Below, one piece after another: positions 24,242-31,594 of a DNA stretch of 64,000 bases. This stretch comes from JANRKF01 sp964518725 (GTDB taxonomy: Bacteria > Pseudomonadota > Alphaproteobacteria > Rickettsiales > SXRF01), in assembly GCA_964518725.1 (NCBI GenBank), contig CAZFKP010000005.1, forward strand, positions 1-64,000. Reading direction: 5' to 3'. The notes under the pieces were generated by a model that did no database searches, was not told where the DNA came from, and saw nothing but the letters and a program-made list of their open reading frames with translations. Positions within the stretch are counted from its first letter, which is position 1; every line of letters starts with the position of its first letter. The position numbers were made by a program, and so were the translations under genes.

Positions 24242-25012
24242 CTAAACCTCCACCATCAGCCCAGCCTTATCAAACCCAGCACATTTGTATTTGCCGCCGT
24301 AGCCTGGATAACCATGCTGGTTGGATATGATGCGCGTACCGCCAACCATCTGGTCATCGCATTCATGCGTGTGGCCATATACCCAAAGCGCAGGCTGATA
24401 AGTTTCGATGATTGGCAGCATGTCCAGCGAGTTATAGGCAGGCATAAGCGGACTATTGCCATATTGCGTGTTGGGATTGACTGCTGGTGCATGATGCGAA
24501 ATCACCACACGCTTGCCAGGCAGATCACTCTCAAACCAGTGTTTGATCTTTTCTGCAAACAACACATGAAACGCTACCGTATCGGCTGGTTTTAGAAACT
24601 GACCGTTGGGTAACATGATCTGGCTGTAGTCGTTCATACCCTGCTCAGCATGTGTCATTGCGGCTCTATCCATGCCGTTAAAATCTGTCCACATGGTGCC
24701 ACCAAAGAAATGGACGTCACCAACGGTGATCGCCTCATCCTGCAAGAATGTGACGTTTGGGTGGCGAGCCGCCAACCAATCTCGGCACGCATACACTCCC
24801 GCATCCATTGGCCGCTGCGTGTAATACTCATGGTTACCTGCAACATACAGTACGGGTTTCTGCCACTCCCTCAACATCCAGCCCAGCGGCTTTAAGTTGC
24901 GAAAGGTGATGATGTCACCAGCCAAAATCATCAAGTCCGCGTCACTGTCTTTCGGCGGGCGGAAATTGTAACCGAACTCTAAATGTAGGTCGCTGTAGCT
25001 GATGATTTTCAT
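24242..25012 (-). CDS. Calcineurin-like metallophosphoesterase
   Basis: A 256-residue protein with the five metal-binding blocks of the calcineurin superfamily in order: SDLHLE, AGDI, AGNHEYY, SHHAP and YGHTHE. Together they supply the two-metal site. The length and the lack of extra domains point to a small cytoplasmic phosphoesterase; nucleotide or phosphoprotein substrates are possible. The gene stands alone in the element. A role in defence or in counteracting modified nucleotides cannot be judged from sequence. Confidence 0.88.
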   Translation of the reverse strand: MKIISYSDLHLEFGYNFRPPKDSDADLMILAGDIITFRNLKPLGWMLREWQKPVLYVAGNHEYYTQRPMDAGVYACRDWLAARHPNVTFLQDEAITVGDVHFFGGTMWTDFNGMDRAAMTHAEQGMNDYSQIMLPNGQFLKPADTVAFHVLFAEKIKHWFESDLPGKRVVISHHAPAVNPNTQYGNSPLMPAYNSLDMLPIIETYQPALWVYGHTHECDDQMVGGTRIISNQHGYPGYGGKYKCAGFDKAGLMVEV

Positions 25013-25163
25013 GGTTCCTGCCTCCTATAAAACGCTGGTAACCGAGCAGCATAGCACCACCTGAATGAGACAAAAGATTCTTTTGCCATCTGCCGTAATC
25101 GTTTGCCTTTTGTTTTGTTTCCGCTATTTTCTCAAATGGATTGGATAATCCCTGGAGGTGGTG

Positions 25164-25358
25164 ATGCAGGACGAGATACTTACTATTCATGAACTGGCCG
25201 ACTACCTAAAACTCAACGAGAAAACTGCTTACAGGCTGGTGGCGCAGGGAGAAATCCCAGGCTTCAAAGTTGGAGGATCATGGCGGTTTCAAAAAGCAGA
25301 AATTCTCAAATGGGTTAAAAACCAAGCCTCTACAGCCAAGAAAAAAGGGAAGAAGTAG
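25164..25358 (+). CDS. Excisionase/MerR-like helix-turn-helix protein
   Basis: A 64-residue protein from the ATG at 25164, five bases after GGAGG; a GTG at 25158 overlaps that site. The sequence LTIHELADYLKLNEKTAYRL followed by VAQGEIPGFKVGGSWRFQKA is the typical excisionase-family winged HTH. The C-terminal tail is lysine-rich. The next gene starts one base after its stop. In known islands such a gene precedes PLD-type helicase or modification genes, so it is likely a regulator of what follows. Confidence 0.82.
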   Translation: MQDEILTIHELADYLKLNEKTAYRLVAQGEIPGFKVGGSWRFQKAEILKWVKNQASTAKKKGKK

Positions 25359-25359
25359 C

Positions 25360-25839
25360 ATGCCAAAAAGAACCAGTCACGCCACAGGCAGCGAGCTATT
25401 CATTGTTGATAACAGCGATGAGGAATGGAAAGCGCTGCGATATTTGCGTGATTGGTGCCAGCTCTCTAAAGGCATCGATATTGCCACTGCATATTTCGAA
25501 ATTGGATCACTGCTTGCGCTTGATGGTGAGTGGCAGAAGGTCGATAAAATACGTATTTTAATGGGTGATGAAGTATCGAAGCGCACAAAAAAGGCGTTTG
25601 ATCAAGGTCTTGCCAGCATTAAATCTCGATTAGAAGATAGCCTTGAAGCGGAAAAAGATAAGGACGATTTTCTTACAGGCGTTCCCGCTATCGTCGAAGC
25701 CATAAAAAAGAAAAAAATCGAATGCCGCGTGTATAGAAAAGATAAATTTCATGCGAAGGCATACATCACTCATGCACACCTCAAGAGTGGACTCCAATAT
25801 TTACTCGGTTTACCGCAACATATTGATGAACAAATATGA
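25360..25839 (+). pseudogene. PLD-type nuclease domain protein, truncated
   Basis: A 159-residue frame. Residues 1-135 look like the start of a phospholipase D-type protein (LRDWCQLSKGIDIATAYFEI and a HxK segment FHAKAYITHA near 130), as found at the N terminus of PLD-helicase proteins. After KAYITHA the sequence no longer fits the family (normally a GSSNFT-type segment) and ends after about 25 residues. The same bases read in another frame fit the reverse transcriptase. I infer that a deletion removed the rest of this gene. Confidence 0.65.
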
Positions 25840-27040
25840 GTCCCTGCTGAAAGAACTCCAAATCGAAAGCTGTGTTATTGCCTACAGGAGGATTCCTGTA
25901 TCAGCGGGCTCCGATCGCAATAAATGCAACGTACATTACGCAAATGAGGCGATTGAAGAAATTAAAAATCAAATAGAGGCGCACGGCAATAGCTGCGCTA
26001 TTGCAATGGATATTACCAAGTTTTTCGACACACTCGACCACAAGCTGATCAAAAAACAGTGGAGCAAAGTGATGGGGTTCGAAAAGGGCTTAGAAAAAGA
26101 CCACTTTACCGTTTATAAAAACATCACTCGCTTTCGTTATATTGATGCCAAAAAATTAGAGAAAATTCTCAAAATTGATATTGGCGAGATATGTAAGGCC
26201 AATAATCTGATCCGAAAAGAAAACAAGCAGTCACAAAAAATGGGAAAGCCAACTAAGCGCCCAAACCTCAAAATCTGCAGTGATATAGATTTCAGAAATC
26301 TGGTTTTGAAAGAAACAATACAAGGCGGCGACAAGGGTATACCTCAAGGCACTACAATTTCGGATGTGATCGCTAACATGTACATGCTGGATTTTGACTG
26401 CAGCATGAAGCAATTTGCCTCGGAGAATGGCGGCTATTATCGCCGCTATTCGGATGATATATTATTTATATGCCCATGTGAGCATCAATCCAAAGCAATT
26501 GCTTTTATTTCTGCCCTGATTGATTCCGTGCATTTGAAAATTAGCGACGGCAAAACTCTTGTGTCGCGATTTGAGAAAGCTGGCGATGCAATTTCCTGTA
26601 AAACTTTTGAGGGCGCAAAATTAGAACCTATACAGAAGCCATTCGAATACCTTGGTCTTTCGTTTGATGGAAAAAACACAAGGATTCGTCAATCAACCAT
26701 ATCAGGTTTTTATGATAAACTTAGCGCACGCATTAAAAAAGAAGTTCAGATTGCCGCGTCAAAGTTGAAAAATAGGGGCATTGATCACCCTGATGATGAG
26801 CAGATTTATAAAATCATCAGCTTTGACATGATACGTAACAGCTATATGCGGAATGAAGATCCAGATCCCGATGAAGAATTTATGGGCAATTTCTATACCT
26901 ATGCGCAGCTTGTAGCTGATGTAACAGAAAATTCACACTCGATGGATGTATTCAAGGGACTTGGCACGTGGATTAAGGGGCGTGCCAAAAAATATTGCCG
27001 CGATATGGTTAAAAAGGAAAAGCTGCCAATTGCGGCGTAG
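25751..27040 (+). CDS. Reverse transcriptase (defence-type), N-terminally truncated
   Basis: A frame of up to 429 residues with clear reverse transcriptase blocks: MDITKFFDTLDHKL (first catalytic aspartate region, near 86), QGGDKGIPQGTTISDVIANM, and YYRRYSDDILFI (YxDD near 233), then FEYLGLSFDGK. The N-terminal RVDSNIYSVYRN fits a segment that normally lies well inside such proteins, so an N-terminal part appears to be lost. No start with a ribosome binding site is seen at 25751 or 25826. It resembles the defence-associated (DRT/Abi-like) class more than retron or group II intron types. Function as it stands is doubtful. Confidence 0.75.
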   Translation: MRRHTSLMHTSRVDSNIYSVYRNILMNKYESLLKELQIESCVIAYRRIPVSAGSDRNKCNVHYANEAIEEIKNQIEAHGNSCAIAMDITKFFDTLDHKLIKKQWSKVMGFEKGLEKDHFTVYKNITRFRYIDAKKLEKILKIDIGEICKANNLIRKENKQSQKMGKPTKRPNLKICSDIDFRNLVLKETIQGGDKGIPQGTTISDVIANMYMLDFDCSMKQFASENGGYYRRYSDDILFICPCEHQSKAIAFISALIDSVHLKISDGKTLVSRFEKAGDAISCKTFEGAKLEPIQKPFEYLGLSFDGKNTRIRQSTISGFYDKLSARIKKEVQIAASKLKNRGIDHPDDEQIYKIISFDMIRNSYMRNEDPDPDEEFMGNFYTYAQLVADVTENSHSMDVFKGLGTWIKGRAKKYCRDMVKKEKLPIAA

Positions 27041-27063
27041 TATCGTGGTCATTTATTTTGAAC

Positions 27064-27081
27064 TGTCCCAGAATTGTCCCA
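27064..27081. repeat. Right paired TGTCCCA repeats (arm-site candidate)
   Basis: TGTCCCA at 27064-27070 and 27075-27081, spacing 11, same orientation and spacing as the left pair at 19849-19866. It lies 30 bases from the 3' end of the intact tRNA-Ser. Confidence 0.55.
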
Positions 27082-27110
27082 TGGGCGTTTTTGGCATTCG
27101 AACTGGGTGA

Positions 27111-27200
27111 TGGCGGAAGCTGTGAGATTCGAACTCACGGAGGAGTTGCCCCCTCGGCAGTTTTCAAGACTGCTGCCTTAAACCACTCGGCCAAGCTTCC
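27111..27200 (-). tRNA. tRNA-Ser (anticodon UGA), intact
   Basis: A 90-base tRNA with encoded CCA. Read on the minus strand: acceptor GGAAGCT pairs with AGCTTCC, the anticodon stem GCAGT/ACTGC holds loop CTTGAAA with anticodon TGA, a long variable arm of serine type is present, and GTTCGAATC forms the T loop. It reads UCA codons. It lies inside the inserted element, 35 bases downstream of the broken 5' half in the same orientation. It appears to replace the disrupted gene. Confidence 0.95.
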
Positions 27201-27235
27201 TTCTACCAAACCAATACGTCATCTTAAAAACATCT

Positions 27236-27276
27236 GTTTTCAAGACTGCTGCCTTGAACCACTCGGCCACTCTTCC
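27236..27276 (-). pseudogene. tRNA-Ser(UGA) 5' half (attachment-site remnant)
   Basis: Forty-one bases on the minus strand from GGAAGAG through D-arm and anticodon stem to CTTGAAAAC. The acceptor half GGAAGAG is complementary to CTCTTCC at 19680-19686 rather than to the neighbouring intact tRNA. It starts six bases after the DUF486 stop codon, so the old tRNA was the last gene behind that operon or had a promoter within it. Confidence 0.88.
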
Positions 27277-27282
27277 ACGCTG

Positions 27283-27624
27283 CTACCATTCCTTGAAAAT
27301 GATAAAAACTGCAAGCACAATTAGCCCGAACCCGAACAGGTGGTTCCATTTCAGCGGTTCGCCAAGATACACCACCGAAAACACGCAAAAGACCAGCAAT
27401 GTCAGCACTTCCTGGATGGTTTTGAGCTCGACGGCGGAAAAATAACCATGACCGATGCGGTTGGCTGGCACCTGCAGGCAATATTCAAAAAACGCGATGC
27501 CCCAGCTAGCGAGAATGACGATAAAAAGCGGTGCGGCCTTGTATTTCAAGTGCCCGTACCATGCAAATGTCATAAAAACATTGGAGGCAAGCAGCAGGCC
27601 TATCGTTGCGGCAGGCGCGCTCAT
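27283..27624 (-). CDS. DUF486 family membrane protein
   Basis: A 113-residue protein with four hydrophobic spans, of the DUF486 family (related to small drug/metabolite transporters): FMTFAWYGHLKYK, then SWGIAFFEYCLQVPANRIGH, then LVFCVFSVVYLGEPL, then FGLIVLAVFIIF. It overlaps the pssA stop by four bases and is probably the last protein gene of the psd-pssA operon. Its role is unknown; the link to phospholipid genes may be positional only. Confidence 0.85.
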   Translation of the reverse strand: MSAPAATIGLLLASNVFMTFAWYGHLKYKAAPLFIVILASWGIAFFEYCLQVPANRIGHGYFSAVELKTIQEVLTLLVFCVFSVVYLGEPLKWNHLFGFGLIVLAVFIIFKEW

Positions 27625-28379
27625 TTTTCGCTATCCATTGCCAGCTTGCGGTAGCGGCGGATGCTAAAATAAATCGACACGATATAGACCCCGCTCAGGA
27701 TTGAGATCATCAGCCACGGTTCGATGATGAGCAGGATCATCAGCAGGCTGGCTGCGACCATGAACGGCAGGATGTGCTCGTGCGGTAGGCGCAGGTTCTT
27801 GCCGGCGAAGGTCGGGATGCGGCTGGCCATCAGCGCGCCGACCATCACCACATGGCAGGCGATCAGTGCTGGCGCCATTTCCAGCCCCTCCTCCGTTTGC
27901 AGGAAAATAATCATCGGCAGCAGGCAGAGGACGCCGCCCGCTGGTGACGGCACGCCGGTGAAGAACTGGTTGCTCCAGGCATGTTTGGGCTTGCTGGAAA
28001 GCGCGGTGTTGAAGCGTGCGAGGCGGAGTGCGGCGCAGATCACATAAAACAGCGTGACCGCCCAGCCGAGGCCGCGTATGTCGTGCAGCACCCAGATATA
28101 CATGACCAGTGCGGGTGCCACGCCGAAGCAGACGAAATCCGACAGTGAATCCAGCTGCGCGCCGAAGCTGCTGGTGGCGCCGAGCAGCCGCGCCACGCGC
28201 CCGTCCATGCCGTCAATAAACGCCGCCGCGATAATGAAGGCCACGGCCAGCTCCCAACGTTCGGCCATGGCGAAGCGGATGGAGGAAAGCCCGCAACACA
28301 TGCCCGCCAGCGTGATCATGTTAGGGAAGATGCGGCTGATGGGCTGCTCGCGCAGACGGATCTTCTGCGGGTCGCTCAT
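27621..28379 (-). CDS. pssA: CDP-diacylglycerol-serine O-phosphatidyltransferase
   Basis: A 252-residue membrane protein with the CDP-alcohol phosphotransferase motif, DGMDGRVARLLG followed by SSFGAQLDSLSD (about residues 56-80), and seven or so hydrophobic segments. It makes phosphatidylserine from CDP-diacylglycerol and serine at the inner membrane, the step before phosphatidylserine decarboxylase, which is the gene directly upstream. The ATG at 28379 follows the psd stop without a gap. Confidence 0.93.
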   Translation of the reverse strand: MSDPQKIRLREQPISRIFPNMITLAGMCCGLSSIRFAMAERWELAVAFIIAAAFIDGMDGRVARLLGATSSFGAQLDSLSDFVCFGVAPALVMYIWVLHDIRGLGWAVTLFYVICAALRLARFNTALSSKPKHAWSNQFFTGVPSPAGGVLCLLPMIIFLQTEEGLEMAPALIACHVVMVGALMASRIPTFAGKNLRLPHEHILPFMVAASLLMILLIIEPWLMISILSGVYIVSIYFSIRRYRKLAMDSEK

Positions 28380-29096
28380 CTAATGTTTCATTCCCACGCG
28401 CTCATCTTCGACACTTTTTAGGTCGGCGATGATGGTTTCGCCGCCCACGGAGCGCTGTCCTTCAATAACCAGCGCTTTTACGCCCACCGGCAGGTAGATA
28501 TCGGTGCGGCTGCCGAAACGGATAATGCCGAAGCGCTCGCCGGTTTTCACCGACTGGCCTTCCGACAGGTCGCAGAGGATGCGGCGCGCCACCAGCCCGG
28601 CGATCTGCACCACGCCGAGCATGTCGCCATCCGGCATGGTGATTTTAATCGATTGGCGCTCATTTTCTTCGCTCGCTTTATCCAGCGATGCGTTCAGGAA
28701 TTTGCCGGGATTGTAATGCATCTTGGTGATGCTACCTTCGATCGGGATGCGGTTCACATGCACATCGAATACGTTGAGGAAAATGCTGACGCGCACGCGC
28801 TCATCATTGCCAAGCTCAAGCTCAGCAGGCGGCACGACGGTCGTGATTTTTTGCACCACGCCGTCGGCCGGGCTCACGATCAGCCCTTCGCGGATGGGGG
28901 TAACGCGCACCGGGTCGCGGAAGAAATAGACGCACCAGGCGGTGGCGACGAGTCCGATGGTCAGGAATACGCTGGAAAATAGTGACAAGATAAGCGTAGC
29001 CACGGCGAAAATGGCGATGAACATCCACCCGGCTGGGTGGATCGGTACGAACACGGATTTGATGGTTTCCAGCAGGTGGTTATCTTGGTTCGACAT
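28380..29096 (-). CDS. psd: Phosphatidylserine decarboxylase proenzyme
   Basis: A 238-residue protein of the short PSD type. Two N-terminal membrane spans (residues 22-60) are followed by SPADGVVQKI, FLNVFDVHVNRIP and the C-terminal RFGSRTDIYLP, where cleavage between Gly and Ser makes the pyruvoyl cofactor. It produces phosphatidylethanolamine. First gene of an operon with pssA and DUF486. The intergenic region upstream has a palindrome shared with divergent lepB. Confidence 0.93.
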   Translation of the reverse strand: MSNQDNHLLETIKSVFVPIHPAGWMFIAIFAVATLILSLFSSVFLTIGLVATAWCVYFFRDPVRVTPIREGLIVSPADGVVQKITTVVPPAELELGNDERVRVSIFLNVFDVHVNRIPIEGSITKMHYNPGKFLNASLDKASEENERQSIKITMPDGDMLGVVQIAGLVARRILCDLSEGQSVKTGERFGIIRFGSRTDIYLPVGVKALVIEGQRSVGGETIIADLKSVEDERVGMKH

Positions 29097-29126
29097 GAAT
29101 GACTCGCGATATAATTAAAAAGGGAG

Positions 29127-29140
29127 CCAACTATAGTTGG
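29127..29140. promoter_or_regulatory. 14-bp palindrome between psd and lepB
   Basis: CCAACTATAGTTGG is a perfect palindrome in the 166-base gap between the divergent genes psd and lepB. It could be an operator for either promoter. No regulator can be named. Confidence 0.35.
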
Positions 29141-29262
29141 GCAATGCGTAAACTGCAACCATTACGGATGAGCGATTGCTATTCATTTGAATCATCGGTT
29201 GCTTTCTTGCCGGTAAGGGATTAGTTTCTGGCGGCATTTTCCAATTTTTTCCAACGGATACC

Positions 29263-30021
29263 ATGACACACCCTGCCCCCGAAAAACCCCATTACGCATG
29301 GAACGAAACCATCCGCACGGTGCTGATCGCGCTGGTGCTGGCGATGACGTTTCGGAGTCTTGCGTTTGAGCCGTTCCACATTCCTTCCGGGTCGATGAAA
29401 AGCAACCTGCTGATCGGTGATTACCTGTTCGTCTCAAAATATTCCTACGGCTACAGCCGCTATTCGTTTCCCTTCGGCTTCAAGTTTTTTGATGGCCGCG
29501 TGATAGAGCTGGATAAGCCGAAGCGTGGAGATGTGGTGGTTTTTCGCCTGCCGAGCAATCCCCGGATTGATTATATCAAGCGGGTGATGGGCATGCCCGG
29601 CGACACGATCCAGGTGCGCGACGGCATTGTCTATATCAACGGTTCGCCGCTGCCGCGCAAACCGGTGGATGTCTGGGAAGAAAAAAATGAAGAAACCGGC
29701 GAAGTGGTGGCTTACCCGCGCCTGAACGAAACCCTGCCGGAAGGTAAGGAGATTCCCATCCTGAAGCAACAGCATTACAGCATTGCTGACAATACGCCTC
29801 TGTTCGTGGTACCGAAAGCGCATTATTTCATGATGGGCGATAACCGCGATAACTCGCGTGACAGCCGGTTTGAAGAAGTAGGCTTTGTGCCGGAAGAAAA
29901 CCTGGTTGGCCGGGCTGAGATGATTTTCTTTTCCGCCAGCGACAGTTTTGATCTGTTGAACCCGGTGAGCTGGATCACTGGTGGTCTTCGTTTCTCACGC
30001 TTTTTCCACTTCATCGACTGA
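29263..30021 (+). CDS. lepB: Signal peptidase I
   Basis: A 252-residue type I signal peptidase. One N-terminal span (TVLIALVLAMTFRSLAF) is followed by the catalytic serine box PSGSMKSNLLIGDYL, the lysine box KRGDVVVFRLPSNPRIDYIK with the lysine in YIKRVMG, and box E MGDNRDNSRDSR. The active site faces the periplasm and removes signal peptides from exported proteins. The stop overlaps the rnc start by one base, so lepB, rnc and era are in one operon, as in many alphaproteobacteria. Confidence 0.96.
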   Translation: MTHPAPEKPHYAWNETIRTVLIALVLAMTFRSLAFEPFHIPSGSMKSNLLIGDYLFVSKYSYGYSRYSFPFGFKFFDGRVIELDKPKRGDVVVFRLPSNPRIDYIKRVMGMPGDTIQVRDGIVYINGSPLPRKPVDVWEEKNEETGEVVAYPRLNETLPEGKEIPILKQQHYSIADNTPLFVVPKAHYFMMGDNRDNSRDSRFEEVGFVPEENLVGRAEMIFFSASDSFDLLNPVSWITGGLRFSRFFHFID

Positions 30022-30680
30022 TGACTGGGTTCCTGGAAAATCTTGGTTACACGTTCCGCGATGCCGGGTTGCTGGCGCTTGCCCTCAGCCACCCGAGCCT
30101 CGGCAAAAATGCCAGCAACCAGCGCCTCGAATTTCTTGGCGACGCGGTGCTTGGGTTGGTGATTACCGAAATGCTGTATACGCTCTACCCCACCGAACAG
30201 GAGGGTGATCTGGCGCGGCGGCTGGCGGCGCTGGTGCGTGGCGAGACGCTGGCAAAGATTGCCGAAGATGTCGGGCTGGGGGATGCGTTGCAGCTTTCGG
30301 CAAGTGAAGCGAACTCCGGCGGGCGCAAGGCGGCCTCGAACCTCGAAGATGCGCTGGAAGCGTTGATCGGCGCGCTCTATCTCGATGGTGGGCTGGAAGC
30401 AGCTAAGCAATTCATCACACTGCGTTGGCACGCGTTGGCAAACACCCTGTCCTCGCCTCCCAAAGATGCAAAAACCGCCCTGCAGGAATGGGCGCAGGCG
30501 CGATCCCTGCCGGTTCCGGAGTATACGGTGCTGGAACAAACGGGGCCGGCGCATGCGCCGGAATTTACCGTCCGAGTGCTGGTCGTGGGGTATCCGCCGG
30601 AGCAGGCGGCGGCGGCTTCCAAGCGCGCTGCCGAACAGACGGCTGCCACCAGGCTGCTCGCAGTGCTGGAGTCTGCATGA
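30021..30680 (+). CDS. rnc: Ribonuclease III
   Basis: A 219-residue protein with the RNase III signature QRLEFLGDAVLGLVI (residues 33-50), the second metal-binding segment NLEDALEALIGALYLDGG near 110, and a C-terminal double-stranded RNA-binding domain (ALQEWAQARSLP to SKRAAEQTAATRLL). It cuts double-stranded RNA in rRNA precursors and other transcripts. It starts at the lepB stop and overlaps era by four bases. Confidence 0.96.
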   Translation: MTGFLENLGYTFRDAGLLALALSHPSLGKNASNQRLEFLGDAVLGLVITEMLYTLYPTEQEGDLARRLAALVRGETLAKIAEDVGLGDALQLSASEANSGGRKAASNLEDALEALIGALYLDGGLEAAKQFITLRWHALANTLSSPPKDAKTALQEWAQARSLPVPEYTVLEQTGPAHAPEFTVRVLVVGYPPEQAAAASKRAAEQTAATRLLAVLESA

Positions 30681-31567
30681 GCGACACAGCGTGCGGATTC
30701 GTCGCGATTATTGGAGAGCCGAATACTGGCAAATCCACTCTAATTAACGCGCTGGTCGGCCAGAAAATTTCCATCACCACCCCGAAGGCGCAAACCACCC
30801 GCACCAACGTGCGCGGGGTGATGACCGACGGCACCACGCAATTTATTTTCATCGACACGCCGGGCATTTTTAACGCGGCGCATAAATTTGAGCAATCGAT
30901 GGTGAAGGCGGCGTGGTCGGGTGCCGGTGATGCCGATGCCGTGCTGGTGATGGTCGATGCCACCAAGGGAATTACCGAAGGGCTGGGAGCCTTGCTGGAT
31001 ACCCTTGCCCCGCTGGCAAAAAAACCGTTATTTGCGGTGGTAAACAAGCTCGATAAGGTGAACAAGGAGCGGTTGCTGGAATTGGCTACTGCGCTTGCCT
31101 CGTATAAACTTTTTAAAGAAATACTATTCATCTCCGCCCTCAAGAACGATGGTTTGGCAGACCTCAAGAAAACGCTGGCGAAGGTGATGCCAGCCGGGCC
31201 GTTCCATTACCCGGAAGATGTGGTGAGCGATGTGCAGCTTCGCATGCTGGCGGCGGAAATCACCCGTGAGAAATTATTCCTCATCATGTCGCAGGAGCTG
31301 CCCTATGCCTGTTTGGTCGAAACCGAGCAGTGGGATGAGGGCGAAGGGCGGGTGGTCATTTCGCAGATTGTGTATGTGCAGCGCGAGGCGCACAAGAAAA
31401 TGGTCATCGGCGAAAAAGGCGCGATGATGAAACGCATCGGCTCCAGTGCCCGCCGCGAGCTTGAAAAAATGCTGGAGAAAAAAGTGCATCTTTCGCTGTT
31501 CGTCAAAGTGAAATCCGGCTGGAAAGATGACAAGGAAACCTACCGGTTGCTTGGTTTGTCGGATTAG
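30677..31567 (+). CDS. era: GTPase Era
   Basis: The ATG at 30677 gives 296 residues. GTPase motifs: GEPNTGKST (G1), DTPG (G3), NKLD (G4) and SALKNDGL (G5). The C-terminal KH domain includes VIGEKGAMMKRIGSSAR. Era binds 16S rRNA and helps 30S assembly. The frame remains open to 30425, but that stretch overlaps rnc and gives no Era-like sequence, so it is left out. The start overlaps the rnc stop as ATGA. Confidence 0.96.
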   Translation: MSDTACGFVAIIGEPNTGKSTLINALVGQKISITTPKAQTTRTNVRGVMTDGTTQFIFIDTPGIFNAAHKFEQSMVKAAWSGAGDADAVLVMVDATKGITEGLGALLDTLAPLAKKPLFAVVNKLDKVNKERLLELATALASYKLFKEILFISALKNDGLADLKKTLAKVMPAGPFHYPEDVVSDVQLRMLAAEITREKLFLIMSQELPYACLVETEQWDEGEGRVVISQIVYVQREAHKKMVIGEKGAMMKRIGSSARRELEKMLEKKVHLSLFVKVKSGWKDDKETYRLLGLSD

Positions 31568-31594
31568 CGCTGCGAAGCGAGTACCGGCAGAGAC

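Larger units (their letters stand above)
19722..27244. mobile_element. 7.5-kb element inserted in the anticodon loop of a tRNA-Ser gene
   Basis: The two halves of one tRNA-Ser gene end at the shared 9 bases GTTTTCAAG (19722-19730 and 27236-27244), giving a 7514-bp insertion. The 41-base 5' half plus the 58-base 3' half minus 9 shared bases equals 90, the length of the intact tRNA. Inside are Fic, HipBA, other regulators, a phosphoesterase, HTH, PLD-like and reverse transcriptase genes, and a complete tRNA-Ser. No tyrosine integrase gene is inside, so the element is either decayed or mobilised in trans. Confidence 0.8.

Noticed and set aside
25751..27040. Intact retron or complete defence reverse transcriptase system
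   Set aside because: No msr/msd-like inverted repeats were seen upstream, and the N-terminal part and the start signal are missing.
27111..27200. Intact tRNA-Ser as the normal restored attachment site
   Set aside because: The displaced 3' half pairs with the separate 5' half at 27236-27276 and not with this tRNA's 5' half.
29823..30554. 243-codon open frame on the minus strand over lepB and rnc
   Set aside because: Both genes beneath it are certain on the plus strand; the frame is a high-GC shadow.
30425..30676. N-terminal extension of Era
   Set aside because: It overlaps rnc in another frame and has no GTPase sequence; the ATG at 30677 gives the normal Era start.
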